From NCBI RefSeq assembly GCF_900200035.1, contig NZ_FZTC01000009.1, positions 64,001 through 128,000 of the forward strand: a stretch of DNA of 64,000 nucleotides, in the 5' to 3' direction. Shown here one piece after another: positions 47,970-57,690 of the stretch. The notes under the pieces are model-generated. The model was not told the origin of the DNA. It ran no database searches and worked only from the letters and a program-made list of their open reading frames with translations. Source of the stretch: Klebsiella grimontii (lineage in GTDB: Bacteria; Pseudomonadota; Gammaproteobacteria; Enterobacterales; Enterobacteriaceae). The position numbers were made by a program, and so were the translations under genes. Position 1 is the stretch's first letter; each line of letters begins with the position of its first letter.

Positions 47970-48648
47970 GAGGCAGTACCTCGTGTTTCGCCGCCAGGAT
48001 CTGCTCGACCATGATCTGCCACGCATCTTCAATCTTCTCGGCGTGATTAAAGAGGCCTGAAGTGCCGACGATAAAGACGTCCGCGCCCGCCGCCATCAGT
48101 TTTTGATAGGTGGCTTTATTGCAGGAGCCATCGATTTCGATCTCGTAGTTCAGCCCTTCGCGCTCGCGCCAGGCTTTCAGTTCGCCGATTTTTTCCAGCA
48201 TCTCCGGGATAAACGGCTGCCCGGCGAAGCCCGGATCGACGGTCATCACCGTGATTTTGTCGGCTTTATGAATGTAGTACTTCATGGCCTCGACCGGGGT
48301 TTCCGGGTTGAGGATCAGCCCGACCTTCATGCCGTGGCGGCGGATCTCTTCGATCAGACGGAAGGCCTGGCCGTTAATCGTTTCCGGATGCAGGGTGATA
48401 AAATCCGCCCCCGCCTGCGCCAGCTGGCTAATGTAGTCCTGCGGGCGGGTGACCATCAGATGGCAGTCCAGCGGCTTGCTGGCCAGCTTTTTCACCTGGC
48501 CGACGAAAAACGGCGACAGGGTCAGGTTCGGTACAAAATGACCGTCCATAATGTCGATGTGAAAATAGTCTGCGTGCTGGTCGATAAACTCGATCTGTTC
48601 TTTGAATTTCAGCAGATCCATACACATTAAAGAGGGAGCAATTTTCAT
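47953..48648 (-). CDS. alsE: D-allulose-6-phosphate 3-epimerase AlsE
   Basis: TIM-barrel epimerase that converts D-allulose 6-phosphate to D-fructose 6-phosphate, the last step of allose use before glycolysis. The 231-residue product equals E. coli AlsE. It resembles ribulose-phosphate epimerase: metal and catalytic residues sit in [12 protein letters not shown] (about 32-43), [19 protein letters not shown] and EIDGSCNK. It follows alsC by 10 bases. Confidence 0.95.
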   Translation of the reverse strand: MKIAPSLMCMDLLKFKEQIEFIDQHADYFHIDIMDGHFVPNLTLSPFFVGQVKKLASKPLDCHLMVTRPQDYISQLAQAGADFITLHPETINGQAFRLIEEIRRHGMKVGLILNPETPVEAMKYYIHKADKITVMTVDPGFAGQPFIPEMLEKIGELKAWREREGLNYEIEIDGSCNKATYQKLMAAGADVFIVGTSGLFNHAEKIEDAWQIMVEQILAAKHEVLPHAKTA

Positions 48649-48658
48649 TATAAATTCC

Positions 48659-49639
48659 TTACTTACTGATAAGACGGTCGAGGGCGACAGCCGCGATGAT
48701 TAATCCGCCCATTACCACCAGCTGGTAGTAGGTTTGTACTTGCAGAATGTTCAGTCCGTTATTGATGGTGCCGATAATCAGGCCGCCGATGACCACCGAG
48801 AAGATGCGTCCTTTGCCGCCGAAGAAGCTGGTGCCGCCGATGATGGCGCTGGCGATGGCGTAGGTTTCAAAGCCCATCCCCGCCAGCGGTTCCGCCGCGC
48901 CGAGACGCGCGGTGGAGACCACGCCCGCCAGCCCGGCGCAAACGCCGGAGATAATGAACACCAGCAGCATGTGGAATTTGACGTCGATACCGGAGTAGAA
49001 AGCGGAGTTCTTGTTACCGCCCAGCGCGTAGATGTTGCGGCCCACGCGCATGCGGGTGGTCAGGAACCAGAGGATCACCGCCACAATCAGCGAGAAAATC
49101 ACCGGAACCGGTATACCCAGCGGCGTGGCGGCGAAGAAGTTAACGAAATCAAACGAGAAGCCGTATACCGAGTTGGCATCGGAAATCACCAGGGTGATAC
49201 CGCGAAAGATAGCGTTGGTGCCGAGGGTGATAATGAACGGGTGCAGGCCGGTCCAGTTGACCAGGCAGCCGTTGATGGCGCCCAGCGCGCCGCCGACCAG
49301 CACGCCGCCAATCAGCGCCGCGAGGAACGGATCGACGCCCGCCAGCATCAGCTTAGCGGTGACCATCCCGGAGAGCGCGAGGATCGCCCCGACCGACAGA
49401 TCGATCCCGGCGACGAGGATCGCGAAGAATTCGCCCATGCCGATCAGGACGGTAACCGAACTTTGGACGAAGATCTGCGTAATGTTGTTGGTCGTCAGAA
49501 AGTACTCTGACGACAGGGTGCCGAAGATCGCGACGATAATGGCGAGGATAAAAAAGGTGCCGTATTTATCCCAGAATAGCGCGAAGTTAAACGGTTTTTT
49601 CTCGTCCATATCGCCTTTCACTCTTGTGGTAGTGCCCAT
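48659..49639 (-). CDS. alsC: D-allose ABC transporter permease AlsC
   Basis: Membrane subunit of the high-affinity allose importer, 326 residues, same length as E. coli AlsC. It is a RbsC-family permease with about ten spans and the conserved GIDLSVGAILALSGMV (about 78-93) and IGGTSFFGGKG (about 266-276) segments. It overlaps the end of alsA by 22 bases. Confidence 0.95.
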   Translation of the reverse strand: MGTTTRVKGDMDEKKPFNFALFWDKYGTFFILAIIVAIFGTLSSEYFLTTNNITQIFVQSSVTVLIGMGEFFAILVAGIDLSVGAILALSGMVTAKLMLAGVDPFLAALIGGVLVGGALGAINGCLVNWTGLHPFIITLGTNAIFRGITLVISDANSVYGFSFDFVNFFAATPLGIPVPVIFSLIVAVILWFLTTRMRVGRNIYALGGNKNSAFYSGIDVKFHMLLVFIISGVCAGLAGVVSTARLGAAEPLAGMGFETYAIASAIIGGTSFFGGKGRIFSVVIGGLIIGTINNGLNILQVQTYYQLVVMGGLIIAAVALDRLISK

Positions 49640-51150
49640 GCCATAATCTCCTCTTCGCTCAAGTCGTCGCGATTGGTCAGGATTTGCGTCAGTCGCCCTT
49701 CGCAGAACACGGCAATGCGGTCGCAGACGGCGATAATTTCAGGTAGTTCGGATGACACCATCAGGATGACTTTTCCGTCATCGGCCAGCTGGCGCATCAC
49801 TTTATAAATTTCGGCTTTCGCGCCGACGTCGATACCGCGCGTCGGCTCGTCAAAAATGATCACTTCGGGGCTGCAGCACAGCCATTTGGAAATCAGCACC
49901 TTCTGCTGGTTGCCGCCGGAAAGCTCGGTGATGTTCTGATCGACCGAATGGCACTTCAGCGCCAGCAGCTTGCGCTGCTCTTCCGCCGTTTTGCGTTCGT
50001 CGCCTTCGCGGAACAGCCCCATGGCCCCTTTGTAGCCGCCGCGCTTCAGGCTCTGGCTGACCGCCATGTTCTGAGCGATGGAAAAATTGGGGAAAAAGCC
50101 GTTTTCCCGGCGGCTTTCGGTGATGTAGCCCATCCCTTTTTTTAAGGCGTCCAGCGGCGAGCGGGGGGAGATCGCTTTGCCATTGAGATAAATTTCACCG
50201 CCGCTACGTTTATCAACCCCAAACAGGCAGTCCATGAGCTCCGTGCGCCCGGAGCCGACCAGCCCAGCAAAACCGAGAATTTCGCCGCGATTCACGCTAA
50301 ACGAGATATCGCGTACCTTTTTCTTGTCATGGCTGGTAACGTTTTTCACTTCGAATACCGTCTCGCGGACGATATTGCCGGTGCTCTCTTTCATGGCGTT
50401 AAAGCGGTTTTGCAGCTCGCGACCGACCATCAGGCGTACGATGTCGTCGTTATTCACTTCGCTGACCATTCCGCTGCAGACGCTGCTGCCGTCTTTCATC
50501 ACCGTGTAGCGGTCGCAGATGCGGCGTATTTCCGCCAGCTTGTGCGAGATATAAACAATGGCGGTGCCCTCTTTACGCAGCTGGTTCATGATCAGGAACA
50601 GATAGTCCACCTCTTTGTTGGTCAGCGAGGAGGTCGGCTCATCCATGATCAGCACTTTGGCGTCGAGCATCAGCGTTTTGGCTATTTCCAGCATCTGCTT
50701 ATGGCTGATGGAGAGATTCGCCACCTTTTCGTCTAAATCGATCTTCAGCCCGACGCGCAGCAGCATCATTGCCGCCCGCACGCGCATCTCTCGCCAGTCG
50801 ATGACGTTAACGCCGCAGACTTTTTTCGTCAGATGACGGCCAATATATAAATTCTCCAGCACCGTTAATTCATCAATGACGCTGAGCTCCTGATAAATAA
50901 TGCCGATGCCGAGCTGGGCCGCTAATTTATGGTCCAGCTTGTCGTAGTTGACATTATTAATGGTAATGGTGCCTTTGGTCGGTTCATGGATTCCCGACAA
51001 TACTTTCATCAGCGTTGATTTACCGGCACCATTTTCCCCTAATAACGCATGTATTTCGTGCGGGTAAATAGTTAAATCAACCGATTTTAATGCGTGAACC
51101 GGGCCAAAGGATTTGCCGATCCCCGCCATTGAAATATATGGCGTGAGCAT
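49618..51150 (-). CDS. alsA: D-allose ABC transporter ATP-binding protein AlsA
   Basis: Duplicated sugar-type ABC ATPase, 510 residues (E. coli 510). The first half has Walker A GENGAGKST (about 38-46), an ABC region LSISHKQMLEIA and Walker B VLIMDEPTSSL. The second half has a modified Walker A (GLVGSGRTE), the signature LSGGNQQKVLISKW and Walker B VIIFDEPTRGIDVG. Both halves being needed is typical of RbsA-type importers. It lies 65 bases after alsB, with a hairpin in the gap. Confidence 0.95.
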   Translation of the reverse strand: MLTPYISMAGIGKSFGPVHALKSVDLTIYPHEIHALLGENGAGKSTLMKVLSGIHEPTKGTITINNVNYDKLDHKLAAQLGIGIIYQELSVIDELTVLENLYIGRHLTKKVCGVNVIDWREMRVRAAMMLLRVGLKIDLDEKVANLSISHKQMLEIAKTLMLDAKVLIMDEPTSSLTNKEVDYLFLIMNQLRKEGTAIVYISHKLAEIRRICDRYTVMKDGSSVCSGMVSEVNNDDIVRLMVGRELQNRFNAMKESTGNIVRETVFEVKNVTSHDKKKVRDISFSVNRGEILGFAGLVGSGRTELMDCLFGVDKRSGGEIYLNGKAISPRSPLDALKKGMGYITESRRENGFFPNFSIAQNMAVSQSLKRGGYKGAMGLFREGDERKTAEEQRKLLALKCHSVDQNITELSGGNQQKVLISKWLCCSPEVIIFDEPTRGIDVGAKAEIYKVMRQLADDGKVILMVSSELPEIIAVCDRIAVFCEGRLTQILTNRDDLSEEEIMAWALPQE

Positions 51151-51178
51151 AGAAAATTTCCTTCATTACCTCTGGGTG

Positions 51179-51209
51179 AATTCCCCTCTCCCAAAGGAAA
51201 AGGGGATTT
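51179..51209 (-). repeat. Intercistronic hairpin between alsB and alsA
   Basis: AATTCCCCT / AGGGGATTT (9 bp, one mismatch) sits just past the alsB stop. Such hairpins after a binding-protein gene commonly stabilise its mRNA and reduce downstream expression. Confidence 0.5.
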
Positions 51210-51215
51210 ACAGAC

Positions 51216-52151
51216 TTACTTCGTCACCAGAATGGAATCCACCAGCGTAAACTGCGGGGCTTTATCCAGCGGGATCACCTTGCCGCTCTTCTCGGCATCG
51301 ACCATCAGCTTCAGGCCCGTCGCGCCGATATCCGCCGGGTTCTGCGCGATAGTCGCGGTCATCTGTCCGGCTTCGACCATTTTGCGCGCTTCCGGAATAC
51401 CGTCGGTACCGACCACCAGCACCTTGCCGGTTTTACCCGCGTTGGCGACGGCCTGGGCGACGCCCATCGCCATGGTGTCGTTGGCGCAGTAAATCGCTTT
51501 AACATTCGGGTTACGCTGCAGCACGTTCGTGGCGACGTCCAGCGCTTTAATACGGTCCCAGTCGGCGGGCTGGCTGGCAACCAGCTTGATCTGGCTCGCT
51601 TTTTTGAAGGCTTCGGTGGCGCCATTGCGGCGAGCTTCACCGGAGGCGTTACCGGCTTTACCTTCGATAATCGCCACTTCGCCGCCTTCCGCACCCAGCT
51701 TGTCGATAATAAAAGCCGCGCCCTTCGCCCCAACCGCCACGTTATCGGTGGTGACGAAAGCCTCGACGTTGCCGCCGGCTTTCTTCAGGTTATCCATATC
51801 GATTTTTTCATCGAGGTTGACCAGATAGATGCCCTTTTTCCAGGCTTTAGCCACCGGCATCACCAGGTTTACCGAGGAGAGGGGCGCAAAGGCGATACCT
51901 TTGTAGTTTTTGTTGCTCAGGTCTTCAAACAGCTGCAGCTGCGACTGAAAATCGCCTTCGGAAGGGGAGGCAAAAATATCGACGCTTACGCCCAACGTTT
52001 TGGCTTCGTCTTCTATGCCCTTTTTCATATCCACCCAAAACGGATTGGATAGGGTTTTTAAGACCACAGCATAATCGGCGGCGGCAAAGGCGCTGGTGGA
52101 TAACATTACGCCCATGAGCGTGCCGCTGAAAATTTTCAGATATTTATTCAT
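51216..52151 (-). CDS. alsB: D-allose periplasmic binding protein AlsB
   Basis: Periplasmic receptor for allose (and weakly ribose), 311 residues as in E. coli. A signal peptide (1-23, ending AFA/AA) is followed by a two-lobed type I binding-protein fold with KTLSNPFWVDMKKG near the start and the hinge-region CANDTMAMGVAQA (about 222-234). First structural gene after alsR on the same strand. Confidence 0.96.
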   Translation of the reverse strand: MNKYLKIFSGTLMGVMLSTSAFAAADYAVVLKTLSNPFWVDMKKGIEDEAKTLGVSVDIFASPSEGDFQSQLQLFEDLSNKNYKGIAFAPLSSVNLVMPVAKAWKKGIYLVNLDEKIDMDNLKKAGGNVEAFVTTDNVAVGAKGAAFIIDKLGAEGGEVAIIEGKAGNASGEARRNGATEAFKKASQIKLVASQPADWDRIKALDVATNVLQRNPNVKAIYCANDTMAMGVAQAVANAGKTGKVLVVGTDGIPEARKMVEAGQMTATIAQNPADIGATGLKLMVDAEKSGKVIPLDKAPQFTLVDSILVTK

Positions 52152-52210
52152 GGCAGTATTCTCAGTGTAGGATACAGTTATATTGATCCCACCAACGTGG
52201 GATCGGTTTT

Positions 52211-53098
52211 TTATTTAAGCGCGCCGGGTGAAAAGAAATTAACAATCGCGCCGGTTTTTTGCATATTTAAATTCGCTTGTTCAATATTCAGCTGGGCAAC
52301 GGAAACAAAAAAAGCATCTAATAATGTGAGTTGTAATATACGCGCTGAGGCGTTACGGCCTAATAAAGGCGTCTCTGGTGCTGGCGAACAAATAATAAAA
52401 TCAGCTAGTTTGGCAATCGGTGAATGATAGCTATGGGTGATACAAATAATTTTTGCGCCGTTCTTTTTCGCCAGCTCCACCGCCGATTTGATATCGCTGG
52501 TGCGCCCGGAGTGCGAGACCACCAGTACCACATCGCCTTCCTTCAGCAGCGAGGCGGACATCATCATGATATGCGCGTCCGGGTAGGCCTGGCAGCGCAC
52601 GCCGATGCGTAAAAACTTATGCTGCACGTCCGCGCAGATGGCGTTTGAACCGCCTGCGCCATACAGGTCACGCTGGTTGGCCTGGGCGAAAAAGCGCGCC
52701 GCGCGATGAATTTCGTCGACGTTAACGATCGACTGGCCTTCCATAATGGTGCGCAGGGTGATGTTAAACACCTTATTCACCACATCCTGCGGCGCTTCAT
52801 CAAAAGAGAGCTCAGTCGGCAGGACCTGCTCAGACTGCGAGAAATAGGCTTCCAGCGCGCTGCGCAGATTACGAAAACCGCTAAAACCAAGCAGTTTAGA
52901 GACCTTAACGATCATGGCCTCAGACACCGACAGCGCCTCTGCGACGTCCTTAATGGCCGGCGCATCGCTCAGATTGCCGGGAGTAAGCAACCATTCGACG
53001 ATGCGGCTTTCATTTTCGGTCATCCCTTCCTGCTTCATGCGAAGCCAGGGGGCAAGGCCGATACCGTTGGGGAGCGAACTGGATTCTGACTGACTCAT
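52211..53098 (-). CDS. alsR: HTH-type regulator AlsR (RpiR)
   Basis: RpiR-family repressor of the als operon and of rpiB, released by allose or a phosphorylated product. From ATG 53098 (MSQSES) the product is 295 residues (E. coli 296). It has an N-terminal helix-turn-helix (about 25-95, with DVAEALSVSEAMIVKVSKLLGFSG) and a C-terminal SIS domain that binds sugar phosphates (HSGRTSDIKSAVELAKKNGA). It is 59 bases before alsB and divergent from rpiB. The long inverted repeats in between are candidate operators. Confidence 0.94.
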   Translation of the reverse strand: MSQSESSSLPNGIGLAPWLRMKQEGMTENESRIVEWLLTPGNLSDAPAIKDVAEALSVSEAMIVKVSKLLGFSGFRNLRSALEAYFSQSEQVLPTELSFDEAPQDVVNKVFNITLRTIMEGQSIVNVDEIHRAARFFAQANQRDLYGAGGSNAICADVQHKFLRIGVRCQAYPDAHIMMMSASLLKEGDVVLVVSHSGRTSDIKSAVELAKKNGAKIICITHSYHSPIAKLADFIICSPAPETPLLGRNASARILQLTLLDAFFVSVAQLNIEQANLNMQKTGAIVNFFSPGALK

Positions 53099-53167
53099 CG
53101 CTTTCTCATTGTCCATAAAATGAAGACGTCACTATATCACCACAGGCAAAACAGAAAAGATACAATC

Positions 53168-53215
53168 AACTTCACAAATTTTATATTTTTATAAAGTATT
53201 GTCTGTTGTGAAGTT
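53168..53215. promoter_or_regulatory. Long inverted repeat, candidate AlsR operator
   Basis: AACTTCACAA and TTGTGAAGTT are perfect inverted copies whose start points lie 38 bases apart (28-base spacer). Its place next to alsR and the size of the arms fit a dimeric or looped repressor site. Confidence 0.5.
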
Positions 53216-53257
53216 TTGGGTGGGCGGATTTTTCGTTTTTTGATTTGTTATTTATTA

Positions 53258-53291
53258 AATATCAATAAATTATATGTTTTATATTGATGTT
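53258..53291. promoter_or_regulatory. Second inverted repeat in the alsR-rpiB region
   Basis: AATATCAATA and TATTGATGTT (9 of 10 matching in inverted order) flank 14 bases. It may be an additional AlsR site for rpiB, but AT-rich DNA makes chance pairing easier. Confidence 0.35.
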
Positions 53292-53462
53292 TTTAACGGC
53301 GTGATTGTTTGAGGCAAAAGAACACTGACGCTTGATTTGTGAAATTACAGCGTGTAGAACAGGCCCTGGCTGCGGTGTTTTTGACGCTTATTTGGCCGAT
53401 AAATGCCGTTTAAATCACAACATAAAGCATTTCCGTAAAGTGAATAACAGGCGAGGCTAGGT

Positions 53463-53912
53463 ATGAAAAGGATTGCAATTGGCTGCGATCATGTCGGGTT
53501 TATTCTGAAAGACGATATTGTGTTGCATCTGCGTCAGCGGGGAATGGAGGTGGTGGATAAAGGCGCATGGTCAATGGAACGCACCGATTATCCGCGCTAT
53601 GCCAGCGCCGTCGCTCAGGCGGTTGCCGCCGGCGAAGTTGACGGCGGGATTCTGATCTGCGGCACCGGCGTCGGCATCTCCATCGCCGCCAATAAGCACC
53701 CGGGCATTCGCGCGGTGGTGTGCAGCGAGCCTTACTCCGCGCAGCTTTCACGCCAGCATAATGACACCAACGTTCTGGCCTTTGGCGCCAGGGTGATCGG
53801 CCTTGAACTGGCGAAAATGATCGTTGATGCCTGGCTGAGCGCCGAATTTGAGGGCGGACGCCATCAGGGCCGGGTAGACGCCATCGGCGCGATTGAACAG
53901 CAGCGGATTTGA
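53463..53912 (+). CDS. rpiB: Ribose-5-phosphate/allose-6-phosphate isomerase RpiB
   Basis: LacAB/RpiB-family isomerase that interconverts ribose 5-phosphate with ribulose 5-phosphate, and allose 6-phosphate with allulose 6-phosphate. It thus links AlsK to AlsE. The 149-residue product equals E. coli RpiB. The catalytic Cys is in ILICGTGVGISIAANK (about residue 66), and the phosphate-binding and general base residues lie in CSEPYSAQLSRQHNDTNVLAFG. The ribosome site GAGG is 6 bases upstream. Divergent from alsR. Confidence 0.96.
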   Translation: MKRIAIGCDHVGFILKDDIVLHLRQRGMEVVDKGAWSMERTDYPRYASAVAQAVAAGEVDGGILICGTGVGISIAANKHPGIRAVVCSEPYSAQLSRQHNDTNVLAFGARVIGLELAKMIVDAWLSAEFEGGRHQGRVDAIGAIEQQRI

Positions 53913-53981
53913 GATTCCTCCGCTACTCGCCGCGATAGCCCTTGATTAACGTAGAGCCAGCCCCCTGATGAGACTGGCTTT

Positions 53982-54314
53982 ATGAAACGTTACTCTACTG
54001 CTTTGCTTTTCTGCGCTCTTTCCTTCGCCAGCCAGCTGGCGCACGCCGATATTATTGACGACGCGATCGGCAATATTCAGCAGGCCATTAATGACGCTTA
54101 TCAACCCAACGGCAGCCGTTCCGATGACGATGATTATGATGATGGACGCTATCAGGGCAGCCGTCAGCAAAACGCCGATCGCCAGCGGCAGTATGACGAT
54201 CAACGGCGACAGCTGGAAGATCGTCGCCGCGAACTTGATGAGCGTCAGCGCCAGCTGGACCGGGACCGCCGTCAGCTGGAAAGCGACCAGCGCAGGCTGG
54301 ATGATGATTATTGA
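53982..54314 (+). CDS. yjdP: Secreted coiled-coil protein YjdP
   Basis: Orthologue of E. coli YjdP (109 residues; 110 here), function unknown. It has a signal peptide (1-22, ending AHA/DI), an acidic patch (SDDDDYDDG), and a long Arg/Gln/Glu/Asp-rich region (about 62-108) with repeating RRxLxxRxRxLDxxRR heptads, a probable single helix or coiled coil. It is a small unit between rpiB and the convergent phnP. Confidence 0.9.
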   Translation: MKRYSTALLFCALSFASQLAHADIIDDAIGNIQQAINDAYQPNGSRSDDDDYDDGRYQGSRQQNADRQRQYDDQRRQLEDRRRELDERQRQLDRDRRQLESDQRRLDDDY

Positions 54315-54317
54315 TGC

Positions 54318-54344
54318 GGCGCGACCCGCGGCCTTCGTCGCGCC
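54318..54344. terminator. Hairpin between yjdP and phnP
   Basis: GGCGCGAC / GTCGCGCC (8 bp, 11-base loop) fills the gap between the convergent stop codons. No strong T tract follows. Confidence 0.5.
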
Positions 54345-54347
54345 CGG

Positions 54348-55106
54348 TTAATCCAGCACAATCTCCATACCGTCAAATCCCGCTTCAAATCCCGCAGGCA
54401 GAGAATTTTCCATCATCCACGCATCGAACTGGTGGCTGATATGGGTAAGGATCACCCGCGGGCAGCCAATCACCTGGTTAATGGCCCGCACGGTGTTGAG
54501 ATCGCAGTGGTTGCGCGGGGGCTGCGGGCGCGGCTCGTGGCTACAGTCGATGATGATAAGCTGCGGTCGGTTGTTAAGCAGGAACTTGAGGGTTTTTTCC
54601 GGCAGGGCGGCGGTGTCGGACAGCCAGGCGACCCGGCTATGGGCCGATTCCAGCAGGTAGCCGAAAGTGAGCTTTGAGTGGTTCAGCGGCAGCGGCGTAA
54701 CGCGCAATCCCTGAAGTTCAAACATCACGAACGGCTCAACGGTATGGCTGAAATCCAGCAGGCCCGGATGCCTGAACAGGTCATCGCAGCCCTGTTCATC
54801 GGGCGGGCCGTAAACCGCAATAGGTTCGCCCACTCCCCAGCGCAGGGGGAACAGGCCCTGCACGTGATCCATATGATAATGGGTGAGCAGAAACTGCTGA
54901 AAGCTGCCGGCGGGCCACCGCTCCAACAGATCCGGCAGCCCGGCATCGAGCAGCGTCACCGCGTTGTTGAACTTCACCGCCGCGCTACAGGGGCGACGGC
55001 GATGCGCGTCGTCGGCGCGGGCGCGGCGGCAGGCGCGGCAGTCGCAGCCGAAAACCGGCACCAGCTGCGCGCCGCCGGTGCCGGTCAAGCGGATCGTCAG
55101 GCTCAT
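54348..55106 (-). CDS. phnP: Phosphoribosyl 1,2-cyclic phosphate phosphodiesterase PhnP
   Basis: Metallo-beta-lactamase-fold enzyme that opens 5-phosphoribosyl 1,2-cyclic phosphate, the C-P lyase product, to ribose 1,5-bisphosphate. The 252-residue product equals E. coli PhnP. It has the structural zinc Cys cluster [15 protein letters not shown] (about 19-33) and the metal motif [10 protein letters not shown] (about 75-84), plus later metal residues in WLSDTAAL and [10 protein letters not shown]. It is last in the phn operon, only 14 bases after phnN; the phnO gene found between them in E. coli is absent. Confidence 0.95.
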   Translation of the reverse strand: MSLTIRLTGTGGAQLVPVFGCDCRACRRARADDAHRRRPCSAAVKFNNAVTLLDAGLPDLLERWPAGSFQQFLLTHYHMDHVQGLFPLRWGVGEPIAVYGPPDEQGCDDLFRHPGLLDFSHTVEPFVMFELQGLRVTPLPLNHSKLTFGYLLESAHSRVAWLSDTAALPEKTLKFLLNNRPQLIIIDCSHEPRPQPPRNHCDLNTVRAINQVIGCPRVILTHISHQFDAWMMENSLPAGFEAGFDGMEIVLD

Positions 55107-55120
55107 GTTTTCTCCTCGTC

Positions 55121-55684
55121 TCAGGCAATTTGCTGCTCGTGTCGATTGCCGTGAACGCGAATCAGCGAGACCAGCGCATCCACCGACTGGCTCAGACGGC
55201 CATCGTTATTCAGGGTCAGACACGCGCTCGGCGTATAGCGCGCCGCGCGTTCCAGCCGCTGGGCGATTTCCGTCTCGTTCTCCCTTCCACGCTGCTCCAG
55301 GCGCTGTCGCAGCACCTCCGGCGAGACCTGCAAACAGATGGGCAGCAGGGCGTCGGCATAGCGCGCCTGCGCCTGCGCGAGGTGGGCGCGGGAGCCATTA
55401 GCGACCACGTCAAACCCGGCGTGCAGCCACAGGTCAATCTCGATGCCGATGCCGTAGTAATTATTGTTAGCGTGCCAGCTAAGGGCAAACAGATGCTGCT
55501 CGGCGCGGGTAAAAAACTCATGTTCGCTGAGGGCGATATGGTTTTCACAACCCGCGTTGTGCGGGCGGGTAATGTAGCGGTGCGCCACCAGCAGCTGGGG
55601 ATGCTCCCGCTGGCGCAGCGCCGCCAGCAGGCTGTCTTTACCGGAGCCGGACGGACCGACCAGCCAAATCAGTTTTCCTGTCAT
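55121..55684 (-). CDS. phnN: Ribose 1,5-bisphosphate phosphokinase PhnN
   Basis: Guanylate-kinase-like P-loop enzyme that phosphorylates ribose 1,5-bisphosphate to PRPP, closing the phosphonate pathway. It has 187 residues (E. coli 185) with Walker [10 protein letters not shown] (about 10-18) and the kinase lid rich in arginine. It overlaps phnM by one base. Confidence 0.94.
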   Translation of the reverse strand: MTGKLIWLVGPSGSGKDSLLAALRQREHPQLLVAHRYITRPHNAGCENHIALSEHEFFTRAEQHLFALSWHANNNYYGIGIEIDLWLHAGFDVVANGSRAHLAQAQARYADALLPICLQVSPEVLRQRLEQRGRENETEIAQRLERAARYTPSACLTLNNDGRLSQSVDALVSLIRVHGNRHEQQIA

Positions 55685-56820
55685 CAGAAGACCCTCTTGC
55701 CTTGCCGCCAGACGCGATCAATATGGATATGCTCGCCGCGACGGTGCGCCAGCACCAGATCCGCCCGTTTACCTTCGGCAATCACCCCGCGGTCATGCAG
55801 CCCCAGCGCCTGCGCCGGGTTTTTGCTTACCAGGCGAATGGCCTGCGCGAGGGTAAAGGCGTTGCCCCCGTCGTCGGCGATGCGGAAAGCGGCATCCAGC
55901 AGGCTGGCGGGATAATAGTCGGAGGAGAGAATATCCAGTAGGCCGCTGGCCGCCAGCTGGTGAGCGGCGACGTTGCCCGAGTGGGAACCGCCGCGCACGA
56001 TATTCGGCGCGCCCATCAGAACGTTCATGCCGTGCCGGCGCGACGCCTCCGCGGCAGCAAGGGTGGTGGGAAATTCGGCGATGGTGCTGCCAAGTTGGCG
56101 TGATTCGAGCACATGTTCGCAGGTGGCGTCATCGTGGCTGGCCAGCGCGATATTGCGCTCGCGGCAGATAGCGGCGATGCGCTGCCGGTTGGGCTGCGAC
56201 CAGGCTGCCGCCAGCGCCATCTGCTCCTGTTCGAAGTTGTCCATCTGTTCGTTGGTCAGATGGTATTTGCCCTGATAGTAGTCGCGATATTTGCTGAGGT
56301 CGGCGTACTGGCGCTGGCCGGGGGAGTGATCCATCAGAGAGACCATGCTCACCGGCTCGCGGCCTACCAGCTTCTCAAACAGCGGCAGGGTGGTGTGATG
56401 CGGCAGTTCGCAGCGCAGATGCAGTCGGTGTTCGGCGCGGTTGAGGCCGCGCTTTTGCGTCTCTTCGACGGCGTTGATCATTTTTTCCAGGTTTTCCAGA
56501 CGGTCGCCGCCGTCGCGCACATCGCCAATAGCCACGGCATCGAGCACGGTGGTGATGCCGCTGGCGACCATCAGCGCGTCGTGGCTGCTCATCGCCGAGT
56601 GGGCGGGCCAGTCCACCTTGGGTCGCGGGGTGAAAAACTTGTCCAGGTTGTCGGTATGCAGCTCGATAAGCCCGGGCAGCAGCCAGCCGCCTTCGCCGTC
56701 AACCGCCTCCGCTAGCCGGCTCTGGTTTTCGGCAAAGGCTGAGATTCTGCCGTCGTGAACTTCCAGCGAACCGTTAACCACCTCGTCTTCGAGGACCAGC
56801 TTTACGTTATTAATAATCAT
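55684..56820 (-). CDS. phnM: Alpha-D-ribose 1-methylphosphonate 5-triphosphate diphosphatase PhnM
   Basis: Amidohydrolase-superfamily enzyme that removes pyrophosphate from the triphosphate intermediate made by PhnGHIL. The 378-residue product equals E. coli PhnM. Metal sites are visible in [11 protein letters not shown] (H about 55), in [12 protein letters not shown] and in the GGSHSGN region. It overlaps phnL by 4 bases. Confidence 0.95.
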   Translation of the reverse strand: MIINNVKLVLEDEVVNGSLEVHDGRISAFAENQSRLAEAVDGEGGWLLPGLIELHTDNLDKFFTPRPKVDWPAHSAMSSHDALMVASGITTVLDAVAIGDVRDGGDRLENLEKMINAVEETQKRGLNRAEHRLHLRCELPHHTTLPLFEKLVGREPVSMVSLMDHSPGQRQYADLSKYRDYYQGKYHLTNEQMDNFEQEQMALAAAWSQPNRQRIAAICRERNIALASHDDATCEHVLESRQLGSTIAEFPTTLAAAEASRRHGMNVLMGAPNIVRGGSHSGNVAAHQLAASGLLDILSSDYYPASLLDAAFRIADDGGNAFTLAQAIRLVSKNPAQALGLHDRGVIAEGKRADLVLAHRRGEHIHIDRVWRQGKRVF

Positions 56821-57503
56821 GCTGAAATCCCCATCGGGTGCAGGCGGTCGGCGACCTGGTGGCGCGTGGCCTCGTCGTGGAAAATACCGACGATCGCCGC
56901 GCCGCGGGCTTTGGCTTCGTGAATCAACGCCACCACCGCGGCGCTGTTGTTAGCGTCCAGCGAGGCGGTGGGTTCGTCGAGAAGCAAAATCGGGTAGTCG
57001 ACCGCGAAGCCGCGGGCAATGTTGACCCGCTGCTGTTCGCCGCCGGAAAAGGTTGAGGGGGCGAGGTGCCACAGGCGTTCGGGGACGTTCAGGCGCGTTA
57101 GCAGGCGGGCGGCTTTCGCGGCGCTCTCTTCGCGCGAGGCGCCCAGTTCGAACAGCGGTTGCATCACCACGTCGAGGGCGGAGATACGCGGGATCACCCG
57201 CAGAAACTGGCTGACCCAGCCGATGGTAGTTTTGCGCACCTCCAGCACTTTGCGCGGCGTGGCGGTAACCAGGTCGACCCATTCGTCGCCGTGGCGAATA
57301 TGAATGTGGCCGCTATCGGGGAGATAGTTGGCGTACAGCGAGCGCAGCAGGGTCGATTTGCCGCTGCCGGAGTGGCCGTGCAGCACCACGCATTCACCGG
57401 CATTCACGGTCAGCGAGGCGTCGGCGAGGACCGGCAGACGGACGCCGTGCTGCTGGTGCAGAACAAAGGTTTTATGGATGTTTTCAACGCGGATGGCGTT
57501 CAT
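56817..57503 (-). CDS. phnL: C-P lyase complex ATP-binding protein PhnL
   Basis: ABC-type ATPase that works with PhnG, H and I in attaching phosphonate to the ribose of ATP. From ATG 57503, preceded by GAGG, the product has 228 residues (E. coli 226). Motifs are Walker [10 protein letters not shown], signature [15 protein letters not shown] and Walker [13 protein letters not shown]. No membrane partner is present, as usual for PhnL. It is separated from phnK by 197 bases filled with REP units, the only real gap in the C-P lyase genes. Confidence 0.94.
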   Translation of the reverse strand: MNAIRVENIHKTFVLHQQHGVRLPVLADASLTVNAGECVVLHGHSGSGKSTLLRSLYANYLPDSGHIHIRHGDEWVDLVTATPRKVLEVRKTTIGWVSQFLRVIPRISALDVVMQPLFELGASREESAAKAARLLTRLNVPERLWHLAPSTFSGGEQQRVNIARGFAVDYPILLLDEPTASLDANNSAAVVALIHEAKARGAAIVGIFHDEATRHQVADRLHPMGISA

Positions 57504-57530
57504 TTTTAGCCTCATCGTGCCTGAATTTCC

Positions 57531-57690
57531 CCGGATCGCGGCGTAAACGCCTTATCCGGGCTACCTGATGCATTAACTCACGAAGCGCGACCGGGGATTC
57601 CCGGAGGCGGCGCGTTGCGCCTGTCCGGGCTACCGGCCCGCAGACGGCCCGGCACCCGTAGCCCCGGTAAGCGCAGCGCCACCGGGGAGT
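57531..57690. repeat. BIME: REP units inserted between phnK and phnL
   Basis: At least three REP-type units are visible: one with GGCGTAAACGCCTTATCCGG (near 57540), a second ending CCTGTCCGGGCTAC, and an inverted partner starting GTAGCCCCGGTAAGCGCAGC. They sit between stop and start codons of two co-transcribed genes and may form stable mRNA hairpins that lower expression of the phnL-M-N-P part. Confidence 0.8.

Larger units (their letters stand above)
53099..53462. promoter_or_regulatory. Divergent alsR-rpiB control region
   Basis: This 364-base AT-rich region contains two large inverted repeats (53168-53215 and 53258-53291, separate entries) and no gene. It should hold the promoters of both alsR-als and rpiB. 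Confidence 0.6.
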
